Of a DNA stretch of 31,490 nt, positions 1-10,294 are shown one piece after another. The stretch is from Bugula neritina (Eukaryota; Bryozoa; Gymnolaemata; Cheilostomatida; Bugulidae). The DNA is taken from the NCBI GenBank assembly GCA_964035545.1, contig OZ037770.1:10630973-10662462 (forward strand), written 5' to 3'. Within the stretch, counting starts at the first letter, position 1, and every line of letters starts with the position of its first letter. Below the pieces are notes generated by a model. It was not told the origin of the DNA. It saw nothing but the letters and a program-made list of their open reading frames with translations, and made no database searches. The position numbers and the translations under genes were made by a program.

Positions 1-734
1 GATTTGTTTCTCACAATGTGTTTAGGTAGAGTAATTGGTGCACCAAATTTGCCAAATGTTAATTTAGTGAAGTAAAATGTTATGTTAGTAATTAATGCAA
101 CACTCCATGAACTGTTTGGTCTTTTAGAAATTGCATGCTGGTGCAAATCTGTTTGATTTATTTGTTCACAGACTTGTAAAAATTGTTCAAGATTTCCAAC
201 TGATTGAGGCTTGGAAAACAATGCAGTATTGTTAACAGAACTGTGAAAGTATCTCAATTGCTTTGTTGAATTATTAATTAGAACAAATCCAATGCAGCAT
301 TGAAGTTTAATTTGGGTTTTTATTTTTGTTATATATACATGTTTTATGGTTTGTATAAATGCATTCTTTTGATTAACCATGCGGAAATTGTATATGTCAA
401 CAATTTTTCTACACTTAAAATACGATTTAATTGAGTTCCATCGATTTTTAATTAAATTATCAATATCACTATTATGAGATTGAAAATTTGTCTGACCCTC
501 TTCATTATCTGAGTGATTATGAGATGAATGTGCTCCCCCAATTTGAATACATAAGTTTTCATTGCAAGTGTTGTGGTGAATTTGTAAGTCAATTTTAGAG
601 GTGAATTGAATGTTGCAGTTTTGACATAAGAAATGTTGAACAGAGGTATGCAATGATTTAATATGTCTTAATAGATTAAACTTTCTCGAAAACACACTAG
701 TACAACTATGACATGCAAAACTCGGCGAATTGTG
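1..734 (-). CDS. Polinton/Maverick DNA polymerase B-like N-terminal region, partial (runs off left edge)
   Basis: One open frame of about 244 codons runs without a stop from 734 to the window edge. It opens with two C2H2-like zinc fingers: the first has FACHSC followed by an LRHIKSLH helix, the second has FLCQNC followed by an LQIHHNTC helix. A long region follows with motifs such as VDIYNFRM, RYFHSSVNN and ISKRPNSSW, ending in a TNITFYFTKL-like stretch. Zinc finger, then this pattern, is how I remember the N-terminus of protein-primed polymerase B of Maverick/Polinton elements; the exonuclease and polymerase motifs would lie outside the window, so this is a family-level inference. No ATG lies between the upstream in-frame TGA (737-735) and the first finger, so the start is unresolved. 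The neighbouring packaging ATPase on the same strand supports the call. It could instead be another zinc-finger protein. Confidence 0.6.
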
Positions 735-3362
735 TCATACACTGGCAAAAAAATTTTTTATCTTACAAATATTAATATGCTGATTGTTCTCTGGTTGTTG
801 ATGGCATGTCTTTTCCATTCTTATACTGTTCAAACGAGCTCTTACAAACTTCAGTTCTCCGATCTCCACAACACCCTTCAATTCCATACATACAGATACT
901 TCCATCTGCTCGTCTTTTATGGAAACTGCCTCTTCAAACGTGATTTCTTTGTCACGGTTGTAGAACCTATGTAAATTAACATGACGCAATTTAATCAGTT
1001 ATTTTTTCGATTTTGAACTCAAATAAAAAAGAATTTTTTTAGTATAATATGGATATTTATAGTACTCACGTTGTGTCGCTACTGATGGCATTTCCTCTAA
1101 CACTGATGTATGTATGGGGGGTTTTGGTCCTACTCTTGACTACATAACCTTTTGCAGCTATTTCCCGCTCAATACCCTGGATAAATTTGACTAGATGACT
1201 GGACTGGGCCAGTTTGACATTATAGCCAATCGGTTCTCCCTGAAATTCGCCATTAACCCACTTTTTCCGTGGCGCCAAGACTAAAACAAAAAAATATATA
1301 TATTTATTTTATGTTAAATTAACGTTTGAGTAATTTTGGCAAATCACATACTTACAAATATTAAATAACTACAAATAGCAAAATTACTTACATCCTTGAC
1401 TGAGTTGGTTACGTGCAACAATCATTATATTCCTCTTTTTGTCGTCAAGCTTGTGGTAAATTGAGAGCCATCTACCAGTTCCCTTAACATAGAAATTCAC
1501 ATGCATAAAATATTATAATAATTTAGTTGCATAGAAGAAAAAAAATTGTTAATAAGATATAAAAGTAAAAAAAAACAGGTCCCTAAACACATCAAAAATA
1601 AACTTGTATATAACTTTTCAAAAATTAATTACCTCTATAAGAAGGTCCTCAACTTTCGCATCCTCTAAGCGAATCGTATACACATGATCATCATCACATG
1701 ATAGATTTTGTAAATGATGTGGTGGTGGTGAATTGGAAATGGTCATAGTAGATGCAGAGGAAGGTGTCGGCAGAAGAACCCTACGTGGAGTTGAATCCAC
1801 CTCCTCGACATCACTTCCTTTAACATAATCAAATACTTAGAATATTCATGGAATTTACGCAAATTACAATATCATTAGCATAGAAATACTAACCATTTGT
1901 GCTTGCAGAGCAAGCAGATGTCGAAGAATATTTGTTCATCTTGGCACTCCACTTTTTGAACATGGCCAAATTATCCTCAATTTCTTGTTGAGCCTCCTTG
2001 TTCATCAAAGCGCGTTTTGATGATATATCATTTTCTACATTGTCGTCGCTGCTCAAATCAAGCTTTCGTTTAATTGTAGAAGTCTGTAAATTTTAAAAAT
2101 TGTTTAAATTATGTGAATAAAATTCATCCATTTAAAATCAAAGTTAATTTCTGAATTAAAAGTTAACACCAGGGTTGGGGTCAATTACATGTGAATGTAA
2201 TTAATTACAATTACAATTACATGATAATTTGTCAATTACAATTACAATTATAATTACAGTCAAATAGTAATGTAATTAATTACAATTACAATTACATGGC
2301 AATGTAATTAATTACAATTACAATTACTTTTGTTCTCGCAAGAGATAAATAGAAGTTATGCAATTTCGCTTCTAGGGTCCAACTAGCAGGGGCAATTTTG
2401 ACAGTGCTGAACCTCCTTTGTACTCAACAGTAATACTATACCACATTGACAATTAATCTGAATTTGTTATTTAACAGTAGGCATGGTAGGAAAAGTATGA
2501 AACTTTTAGGATTTCAAAGTTTGAAGTAATTGACATGTAATTATAAAGTAATTGTAAAAATCAATTACATTAAATATGTAATTATTTACAATTACATTTT
2601 TATACATCAATTACAAATTACATTCAATTACTTGAAAAAATGTAAATAATTACAACCAATTACAATTACAAATTACAATTACCCCAACCCTGGTTAACAC
2701 CCACCTTTGTAGTTGGTCTGCCTTTTCCTTTTCCTTTACATTTTTTTGGTGCAAGTTGAGATGACATTTCTTCCTCATATTCTCCATCATTCACCTCAAT
2801 TGCTTCATCATTGATAAAGGTTTTCACAAGTTTTTTAAGTTGAGATTTTGGAGGCATCTACAAAAAAAAATTACTTATTAAAAGCATATTTGCACAAACA
2901 TAATTAAGTTAAAGTGGTTTGAAATTATCAAACACAAAATAAACTTACAGAAAAAAAACTTTTCTAAAATATTTCAAGAAGTAAAAAATTATAAAAACAA
3001 AAAAATATATATATTTATATATAGCTAATAATATTGTGATGCTATTGTATTTTAGAGTTGCCCCTTCATGACTGCATTACTGCTTGAATAATTCATTATG
3101 TTTTGTGGACAAGCTCCGCATATCCACAAAACAAGTACTAACACATTCATGAAAGGGTAACTCCAAAATAACATAATCAAGTTTCACTAAATATTTAGGT
3201 GCACCTAGAAACATAATATTAATTTTGTCAACATACTTGATTCGATTCTTCAACACAATTATATATCTCTGGAAAAATGTTATAGCAGTCACACTGTGCA
3301 CAGCCATCCCAAATATTTCCACAATATTCACACTTAACCAGTCCATCATCCAAAACACTCAT
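735..3362 (-). CDS. Unrecognised seven-exon gene (395 aa) with an N-terminal cysteine cluster
   Basis: The gene is rebuilt from splice sites and phases. Exons in order are 3362-3237, 2857-2705, 2083-1894, 1817-1633, 1482-1392, 1280-1070 and 966-735, and they sum to 1188 nt with one open frame ending in TGA. Every junction has GT donors and AG acceptors, for example GTATGT, GTTAGT, GTAAGT and GTGAGT. The N-terminus has the cluster CEYCGNIWDGCAQCDC, a possible metal-binding knuckle. It is followed by a basic run (KKCKGKGKGRP), a Ser/Asp/Lys-rich linker, a proline-rich stretch, and a compact C-terminal half starting near VYTIRLEDAKVEDLL and including APRKKWVNGEFQGEPIGYN. I do not recognise a family. 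It lies between Polinton ATPase and polymerase-like ORFs on the same strand, so it may be element-borne or a host gene; the many introns favour host origin. The frame continues into the polymerase-like ORF after the single stop. Model fairly sure, function unknown. Confidence 0.7.
2170..2692. mobile_element. hAT-type non-autonomous element (MITE) in an intron
   Basis: The element begins CAGGGTTGGGGT and ends ACCCCAACCCTG, which are exact 12-bp inverted repeats. It is flanked on both sides by the identical 8-bp sequence GTTAACAC (2162-2169 and 2693-2700). An 8-bp target duplication and CAGGG termini are hallmarks of the hAT superfamily. The 523-bp body has no ORF and is made largely of AATTAC-type short repeats on both flanks, giving it a fold-back character. 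It sits in intron 2 of the seven-exon gene, and its right target duplication begins only a few bases inside the exon 2 splice donor (GT at 2704-2703). Confidence 0.85.
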
Positions 3363-4107
3363 ACTTTTTATTTATTCTAAAAATCATTAATTTAAAATCT
3401 AAACACAAACTTTATAATTTTTTGATGCTACGTACAAAGAAAAAAATTTTTTAATAATTTCATTTAATTTTCACATAAAATTTTGTTTATTATTTATATA
3501 TGAAATATTACTTACATTTTATTTTCTTTTGACTTGAGGCAGATTTTTAATTGATATCACAAACTGATAATGGTGAAACATCGAAAAGATAGATATTTTA
3601 TACAAAAAATTTCAATTAATCATGCTTAACTCATTCTCCTCCTACTAAAAATAACTATTCAATCCGATTGCTTTTTGGTTTTCAGCTAGCCAATGGGTAA
3701 CTTAAGAGGTTGAACAGTTTTTCTAAAAAAATTTAACCCATGACTGTTACTTTAAACTTAAGTTATCCTTCAAGAGACTCACTTCAAATTGAATAAAAAA
3801 ATTTATTTTTCAGTATATTATTATGATGCACCCTTTACTTCCGTATCTTAAGATTACTAAAAATTTTTGATTAGCTTTCTAAACTCTACTCACAATACAT
3901 ATTTGAAATCAATCTTAAAATACATTTGCAACATAAGTTTTTTTCATTCTTTTAACAAAGTTGAAAATTTTAAAAATTTCTGCATTACATTGTTAAACTT
4001 TTAAAAATATAACATCCTTTATATAAGCAGTTTTATATAAAGCATTTTTATATAACATATTGTTTTTTTCTGAATGCTTCCAAGAGATTTATGAAAATAA
4101 ATTTTGT
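3363..4107. other. No gene seen
   Basis: AT-rich sequence between the start of the seven-exon gene and the small ORF downstream of the ATPase. I see no long frame, RNA gene or repeat here. A promoter for the seven-exon gene would be expected in this interval, but no convincing element stands out. Confidence 0.4.
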
Positions 4108-4329
4108 TTATAAAATTATATTGTTGCTTGAAACTGACTCAACAAAATAGTTTGATATACTCTTGTTTGGTGGACCTAAGAAAAAAATTCTTGGTATTAG
4201 TAAATTTGTAAAAGAAAATGTATATTTTTTTGTTTTTTTGTTTGTATGAAAATATTTAAAAAATATTGCAAAACTTTGCAGAATAAATGGCAATATTGAT
4301 AAAAACAGAATTATAATAATAAAAGTCAT
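4108..4329 (-). CDS. Small membrane-anchored hypothetical protein downstream of the ATPase
   Basis: A 73-codon ATG frame starts 11 bases after the ATPase stop on the same strand. The first 27 residues are almost entirely hydrophobic (MTFIIIILFLSILPF and onward), like a signal anchor or transmembrane helix. They are followed by a lysine-rich patch and a polar tail. The tight spacing behind the ATPase fits the compact gene layout of Polinton-type elements, but AT-rich DNA can produce hydrophobic frames by chance. No family recognised. Confidence 0.35.
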   Translation of the reverse strand: MTFIIIILFLSILPFILQSFAIFFKYFHTNKKTKKYTFSFTNLLIPRIFFLGPPNKSISNYFVESVSSNNIIL

Positions 4330-4340
4330 GATCTATTGAG

Positions 4341-4946
4341 CTACTGATCAACATATACCACAACTTCTTCATCAAATGTATTGGATCTTACTCTATATTT
4401 ATCATCTGATGAGGCTTTCATGTCAATAAATAGGTGACCAAATTTTTTGCTAACTGCATCTTTGTAGCATTTAGATAAAAACTTTGAGTTCATCATTTGT
4501 CTTCCTAATGTAGATATAATTGACGTATCTCTAACAGACTTTAGCAACCATAAATAATGAGTGTTTAAACTTATTGTTCGAAAATACTTGCCTTTTTCAA
4601 ACAGATTTTGAACTAATATAATTACACTAATATTCAAATGGTGAGAATATTTTGTATACAGGTCACACACTTCTTGTGACTCAGATAAAGTATTCATCAA
4701 ATCGTCAATAATAATTAGCCTATGCTTATTGTCTCTTGGAATATCTTCAATATTTGTAATTCCTTCTAAAAATTTAATTGGAAATGGAACTTGAATTTGT
4801 TCGTACAATGTCTGCCAAACACTGTAATTAATAATGCATTCTTCAACATTTGGGAATATAAGACTGTTGCTGTTTTCCAAAATCTTTTTCATCAGAACAC
4901 TTTTTCCGGATCCAGTAGGACCTGTATCAACAATTATGTTTTCCAA
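4341..4946 (-). CDS. Polinton/Maverick packaging ATPase (FtsK-HerA/A32-like)
   Basis: This is the genome-packaging ATPase typical of Polinton/Maverick elements and related viruses, thought to pump DNA into a capsid. About 201 residues are visible. The Walker A motif GPTGSGKS lies near residues 9-16. The Walker B motif is in RLIIIDDLM near residues 76-84. A QNLFEKGKYFRTISLN sensor-like segment and a TLGRQM segment follow, and the C-terminal HLFIDMKASSDDKYRVRSN is characteristic of this family. The frame opens at a TTG; the only nearby upstream ATG (about 4960) is in another frame, so the natural N-terminus may be disrupted by a small indel or lie in another exon. The rest is uninterrupted, which suggests a fairly young copy. 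No integrase, capsid or protease gene is visible, so the element is partial in this window. Confidence 0.88.
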   Translation of the reverse strand: MENIIVDTGPTGSGKSVLMKKILENSNSLIFPNVEECIINYSVWQTLYEQIQVPFPIKFLEGITNIEDIPRDNKHRLIIIDDLMNTLSESQEVCDLYTKYSHHLNISVIILVQNLFEKGKYFRTISLNTHYLWLLKSVRDTSIISTLGRQMMNSKFLSKCYKDAVSKKFGHLFIDMKASSDDKYRVRSNTFDEEVVVYVDQ

Positions 4947-5470
4947 CTTGGTTTCATTTCACTTTACTGCAGTTGAATAAAATAGTTGAGCTAAAAATTG
5001 TTTATACAAACTTTAGGTAATTGCAAAATAAAGCTTAACTACATTCTGTATAAGACTTGACTGCGATAAATCATTATTTGTGTCCGCTTTATTTTTCTTT
5101 TCCGCTTTATTGACACGCAATCAAAAAATAATCCTAGTAAAAGCTAATTCCATTTACACTTTTAGTTTATCAATCTCCTGTGAATCTATTTTAATTTTTG
5201 TAATACCACAATTTTTTAATACATTAGCAACATTTATACTTCATCATTTTAGATTTAATTTTCTTAAGACGGTTTTAATCCGCTTAAACCAATTATATAG
5301 AAAGCATTTGTAATTAAATCAATCTAATCAATTTATTTCATCCATGACTTGACAAAAAATAATGGGGAAATTGCTAGGAAGTGAGTTGGTTTAGTAATTA
5401 ATGTTTACCGTTAATAATTCCTGTGAATGGCGAATGAAGGGAAATGTCTATTTCTTTATTCTCCATTTAT
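4947..5470. other. No gene seen
   Basis: AT-rich spacer upstream of the ATPase on the minus strand. Short frames occur on both strands but none has recognisable content or clear start context. Confidence 0.35.
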
Positions 5471-5680
5471 TTATATTGTAGAATTTCTTTCAAGTAATGT
5501 AATATTATCGGTTGAGAATAATATTTTTTGTAAATTTTTAATTGATTCAACTGCTTTACTTTCTTCAGAAACTGAGTTATAAACAGTTAGAGTAATTAGA
5601 GCTGTCGTTAAGCAAAAAATTATAGCTAGCAATGATTTTTGATGACGGAAAATTTGTTCCATCAAGCTGAGATGTTGCAT
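5471..5680 (-). CDS. Small single-pass membrane protein, hypothetical (Polinton-associated)
   Basis: A 69-codon ATG frame lies on the same strand as the ATPase. It has a short polar start, one clear transmembrane segment (LLAIIFCLTTALITLTVY, about residues 17-34) and a polar tail with a Glu/Lys-rich stretch that could form a short helix. Small membrane ORFs beside the ATPase are common in Polinton-like elements, but I cannot assign this one. Moderate to low certainty that it is expressed. Confidence 0.35.
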   Translation of the reverse strand: MQHLSLMEQIFRHQKSLLAIIFCLTTALITLTVYNSVSEESKAVESIKNLQKILFSTDNITLLERNSTI

Positions 5681-5890
5681 GGTTGGTATGCTATATTCAA
5701 ATGAATCCAGAAAATCAAAACCTTTAATTTTTATGAAAATTGAAGATGTAATTATAAAACATACTTTGTCAACTCACATCAACATTCTATTTTATTATGT
5801 TATTCACAGTGATAGAATGAGAAACGTAAATACTAGAGTATAAAAGTAAATAATAATTTTTAAATGTATGCATTGCCTTTAAACAAATTA

Positions 5891-6328
5891 TTATACTTGT
5901 ATATAAAATTGTTCTTCTTCCTTGACAATATTATTAAGAGAGGATAATAGTGTTTTTTGTAGAAACAATCTTCGACTTCTTGTTATCCAAAACATTTTGT
6001 TACATTTCCTATTGTCTCTATTTAAATGATTATACCTTTCCATATACAATTGTATTTTCTTCCAAGAAACATTATTTAATGCATCCTTGAAATACTTTTC
6101 AGTAAAGTTTTTTGCCCAACCATTGTCTAAAAGCTGAGTTTCATTCCATATGTGTAAGCATGTATGAGCAAATATTCTGTTTGGGTTAAGACAAGCTTCA
6201 CATGAATAATAAGCAAGCTTTTTGGTTTCAATCCATATTTGATTGCATATCTGGTAAAGTAGCACTTTATTGTAAATTGCTTTATGAAATGTTGACGATG
6301 GAATATCATTCTGTAATAATTTGTCCAT
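5891..6328 (-). CDS. Hypothetical protein of the Polinton-like block
   Basis: The frame is open from about 6440 to the stop at 5891. The first ATG is at 6328, giving about 145 aa; the open part upstream adds a hydrophobic segment (FVTVVVIIGYHSLL) and has an acceptor-like CTTGTTTTGCAG, so a spliced or longer N-terminus is possible. The protein is rich in aromatic and basic residues, has spaced cysteines (YYSCEACLNPN) and several Trp, and ends in a basic, amphipathic tail. I recognise no family. It shares strand with the ATPase and neighbouring ORFs, which is the main reason to take it as real. Confidence 0.45.
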   Translation of the reverse strand: MDKLLQNDIPSSTFHKAIYNKVLLYQICNQIWIETKKLAYYSCEACLNPNRIFAHTCLHIWNETQLLDNGWAKNFTEKYFKDALNNVSWKKIQLYMERYNHLNRDNRKCNKMFWITRSRRLFLQKTLLSSLNNIVKEEEQFYIQV

Positions 6329-7104
6329 TAGTAAACTGTGGTATCCAATAATTACAACAACTGTCACAAAACTCCTTTTCTGCAAAACAAGAATGACAAA
6401 TGAACTGATAAGCTTGAATGATTTAGCAAAATAATGTAGTTAACTCTTGAATTCATGGTTGAAAAAGCTTTAGTTTCATTGGTTATAAAAAGCTCATGAT
6501 TGTCTATAATGAAGGAATTTTGTGGAAGGCAAAGTTAACACTTGAAATATTTCCTGTCTTCATTTTAATTAATCATCTTAGAAGAAATATATAAAAGCAT
6601 GTAAATACTCAAATTATTCAAACACATCCATGCATGGACAAGCTACTATAGGGTTCTGCAAAAGAAAGTTTTCACAATGCATGCATAATATTATTATAAT
6701 ATGCATTATGTAACTTCAAACAATAACAATCATAATAATAATAATAATAATCATACCATCGACCTAGTGAAACTAGGTTGTGGTTATAAAAGGTTACACC
6801 AGCTAAAAAGCTGTGATACAACCAATAATAATAATAATAATTAATAACAACACTTTCACAAGACTCCAATTATTTGCACTATATGTCTAGTTGAATACTT
6901 CTTTACAAACAAATGTTCAAAATATTTATTACAAAATTACAAAACCTATCTTATACCAACGAATACTTTCACTTTGCAATCCAATTATATATCACCATAC
7001 TTTGAATATTATTCAATGCATTTAGTATAATATAATATTTCGAATGTATATGATCATTGTTTGTCAAAAAAATCATGTGAATAAAGCTTTTACATATAGC
7101 TTAC

Positions 7105-7575
7105 CTAATAAGATATCTGTTTATACGTAATGTACAAACATATTATCATCATTAATATTCCAAGCAAATGTAAAATAAACAAATACTTGCTCTTACATGA
7201 ACTATCAATATGTTGCTGACATATCTCAATCAAAGTTTCAATTTTCTTTATATCATGCTGAACAAGCAATGAATCTGATAACTGAACAATGATGCACATT
7301 ATTTTAAAATACTTGTCTTCTCTTGAAACATTTGAAATGCTGAACATATATTTAATAAATGTGTTGATGTTTTGAGGAAAATTTGGACATGATATCAAAA
7401 TGTTTCCAAGATTTTTACACAATTTAACTTCGTTTATGGTTAACATTTTATATTTTTTCTTAAAATGCTTCACATGCTTTGTTTCCACAAAAAAAGGAGA
7501 GCAGCACAACCAATTCTCTGACAACGTAGACCATACAAAATCATGAACTATAGATGAATGAACAAATCTAGTCAT
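7105..7575 (-). CDS. Hypothetical protein with C-terminal membrane anchor
   Basis: A 156-codon frame with its own ATG. The N-terminal two thirds are soluble-looking, with a Lys-rich patch (KHFKKKYK) and Cys/Ser-rich stretches. The C-terminus has one strong hydrophobic helix (YLFILHLLGILMMIICLYI, about residues 130-148) followed by a short polar tail, as in tail-anchored proteins. No family recognised. It is the most upstream of the minus-strand ORFs in this block. The element's right terminus is not visible, so it may belong to the Polinton-like element or to flanking DNA. Confidence 0.42.
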   Translation of the reverse strand: MTRFVHSSIVHDFVWSTLSENWLCCSPFFVETKHVKHFKKKYKMLTINEVKLCKNLGNILISCPNFPQNINTFIKYMFSISNVSREDKYFKIMCIIVQLSDSLLVQHDIKKIETLIEICQQHIDSSCKSKYLFILHLLGILMMIICLYITYKQISY

Positions 7576-7721
7576 TTTGCTAGCACGGTATGGACTTGAG
7601 TATATGTGCTTGTTTTCACATCTACCACAATAATAAAAATAATTTCAAATATCACAACTTTTATTTGGTTCATATTCACTTTTATATTAACACAGAGTAA
7701 AGTAACTGTTCATCTGTTTTA

Positions 7722-8165
7722 GAGTAATTGGGATATAACACAAAAATGGGGTCCCAAATGCTCCACATATAATTTTGCATGAGTAAAAACACAAAGAAAA
7801 AATTAATGTATAATTAATTACCCCAGCCGTGAGTAAAATGAATTCTCGGTGTGAGTAATGGGGAATATAACACAGGGATGGGGTCCCAAGTTTTCTACAT
7901 ATAATTTTGCATGAGTAAAAAAAACAAAGAAAAAATTAATGTATAATTGTTTACCCCAGCCGTGAGTAAAATTATTTCTCGGTGTGAGTAATGGGGAATA
8001 TAACACAGGGATGGGGTCCCAAGTTTTCTACATATAATTTTGCATGAGTAAAAAAATAAAAAAATTAATGTATAATTAATTACCCCAGCCGTGAGTAAAA
8101 TGATTTCTCGGTGTGAGTAATGGGGAATATAACACAGGGATGGGGTCCCAAATGCTCCACATATA
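7722..8165. repeat. Minisatellite, about 132-bp unit, three full copies and a partial one
   Basis: Units start with GAGTAATGGGGAATATAAC (first copy slightly different) at about 7722, 7853, 7986 and 8115, giving periods of 131, 133 and 129 bp. Each unit contains a GGGATGGGGTCCC block, TAATTTTGCATGAGTAAA and ACCCCAGCCGTGAGTAAAAT. Copies are nearly identical apart from small indels. The last copy breaks off into the (TA)n tract. The array stands where the 5' exons of gene copy A would be expected. Confidence 0.9.
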
Positions 8166-8168
8166 CTA

Positions 8169-8300
<132 letters not shown>

Positions 8301-8316
8301 TTGTTTAACTGCGCAG

Positions 8317-10187
8317 GAAGTCTATGAATTTATCTACCTGGAAGCCGGCAGTGAATTTATTTGGTGAAGAACTCAACTTTGGAAATTATTCCCATCAGCA
8401 ATTTTACTGTTCCAGCGTAAGTTGAATTTTATTTTACTTTCTTCAAATTCTTTTTTCTCATAATAGTTCAATAATATGATTATACTAAAAGTAAATTTTC
8501 AAAATGATATATATATACATATCCTTAAGTTCTAATAAAAATGACAGGTATTATAGAAAATAACATTTCTAGTTTTTTCTCTGTCATTTATAAAACCAAT
8601 AATATAACAACTATATAAGCATTTTTGCAATACTATAATATTTTTTCTATCTAAATACTATACAAATTTGATCTATAAAATTTGCAAACTTGAAAAATTA
8701 TTTTAATCAAAAGTATAAAAGAATATTAAAATTTTGCTTTTAGTTATAGATACAATATTCTGTAGGTAGACCACAGCATATGTCTTGCAATAATTTACAT
8801 GCTGCACAGGCAATCCTTTGTATTCCACAACTGTATGATAATTATGACAGAGTAAGTTAACATGGATTGTTTTAAAAAGGCTTCAGAAAGATCTGTCTTT
8901 ATTGCTTTGTTTTTATTTTGATGCAATATGATAGTGTTTTTGAAAGATGTTAGATTCATAACCAAGCTACGCTGAGTACTATACGTGATGAGGGTCTATA
9001 CCTGCTATAAACACTGGATGAAAAATATTTTGTCCAATATTTTATCATAATCTAGTTTCAGAATTTTTCTGACTTGCAGGTAAATATACTAGAAATACGC
9101 TATTTATTTTTTATTTTAGTACTTATTGTAAATAAAAAATAAACTGTAGCTAAATGTTTAATTTTGCAGCCCATCTTTACTGGTTGGATTGTGCTAGAAT
9201 GCTTTACGTTTTCACCTTTTGTGATTGTATTTCTTGTTTCGACAGTGCTCGGAATAAAAGAGTAAGTTTTCAGTGCAACTACAGCTGTCTATATTATTAC
9301 AATGAAGTGTTAGATACGAGAATATAGGCTAATATTTAGCTATTTTATGTTAACCAAAGGCAATACTGAAAACTTGTAATTTAAAAAATTTAACATATTT
9401 GCAGTATTTACATGTACAGAAAAAAACTTGCAGGTTGATTTTAACAGAGTTCATTACAATTTTTTTGTGATGTTGCTGTATCTTTTTCTTAAAATAAAAA
9501 CTCACGCAAGTTTATAGTCGCTATCCCTGTGAGAAACCCCTGATGGTAAGGGTTTTTGCTAGAACGGGCTAAGGACTTGTTTAAATGAGGCACAGGAGCA
9601 ATTATGACTGGATGCTCTTCCTAACATCACCAATGGCCTTTGTCGGGGCTCGAACCCACAACTTCGTGTTCACAAAGCAAACGCTTTAACCCCTAAACCA
9701 CGGCTGCTCCCTGTATTTTTTCTTAAAATTATACTGCTAAAATGAGGTAATAAGGAATTAAGAATTAACCTATTCTTATAATCAAGAGGCCAAGGTAAAA
9801 CATTGAAGTTTTCACATCAACTTTTGTACAACTCATCCTTAGATTATGTATCAAACTAATCAATAATTATTTTCAATGCATTCACAGCACCTGTTGCCAT
9901 AAGTTTGCAAATGTTGTATATATGCACACGGTGTACAAGCAATCACTGCATTTTTAAACTTAAGCTATATACCTTTATTGGTATATTGATTATTATATAT
10001 CAATCAATATATTGGCAGATCTATTGGTTTATGTACTAACGGAAATAATAATGTTAGTGAATCAAAATATTTTATTCCATTTTATCTCCCTCTTATTTGT
10101 TTTCTTTTTAGTATTTTTAGTAAAGTGTGTGGAAAGAGAAACAAAAAGTCGAGGGAAAAAGATGGCAGCAAGGTAGAAGCTGCCTAA
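8317..10187 (+). CDS. MS4A/CD20-like gene, copy A: 5'-truncated, last exons only
   Basis: Exons with matching phases are 8317-8416 (extracellular loop, with [10 protein letters not shown] and ending FYCSS), 9170-9261 (fourth transmembrane helix, [11 protein letters not shown] and onward) and 10112-10187 (basic cytoplasmic tail ending in TAA). The loop exon is exactly 100 nt, as in copies B and C, and has the same phases. An optional 75-nt exon at 8777-8851 is in frame, with donor GTAAGT and two cysteines; B has only a decayed match. The exons for the N-terminus and helices 1-3 are absent; a minisatellite and (TA)n occupy their place. The remaining frames are open, so this is either a recent truncation or a gene whose 5' part lies beyond the inserted DNA. 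An AATAAA stands at 10289. Tail sequence differs from both other copies. Confidence 0.6.
9496..9711 (-). mobile_element. tRNA-derived SINE, copy 1 (intron of gene copy A)
   Basis: Read on the minus strand it starts GGGAGCAGCCGTGG and contains an A-box-like GTGGTTTAGGGGTTAAAGC and the B box GGGTTCGAGCC. A body shared with two other copies in this window follows, including the phrase GGGGTTTCTCACAGGGATAG. Flanks TGTATCTTTTTCTTAAAAT (9477-9495) and TGTATTTTTTCTTAAAAT (from 9712) form a target duplication of about 18-19 bp with a small difference, the mark of LINE-assisted retroposition. Confidence 0.88.
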
Positions 10188-10288
10188 AAGTCCTTGAGAG
10201 ACATAGGCAAAAATAGAATTATTTTTGGTTTGTGTAATAATTTTTGAGCTTAATTTAATTAGATAACGCATAATCTAAGATTAAGTGT

Positions 10289-10294
10289 AATAAA
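10289..10294 (+). promoter_or_regulatory. Polyadenylation signal, gene copy A
   Basis: AATAAA about 100 bases after the copy A stop codon, at a position suitable for its 3' UTR. A short AT-rich motif is expected by chance in such DNA, so the assignment is moderate. Confidence 0.4.

Noticed and set aside
3077-3358. 93-aa minus-strand ORF overlapping the first exon of the seven-exon gene
   Set aside because: The frame beginning at 3362, with the Cys cluster and a GTATGT donor, joins in phase to exon 2; the longer ORF reads another frame through intron sequence.
4406-4440. CTGATGAG motif on the plus strand as another hammerhead core
   Set aside because: No GAAAC follows at a suitable distance and no stem I partner is present; it lies inside the ATPase coding sequence.
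6720-6850. Possible tRNA-like or SINE head flanked by (AAT)n
   Set aside because: There are small palindromes (CCTAGT...ACTAGG) and AAT repeats, but no convincing A/B boxes, second copy or target duplication.
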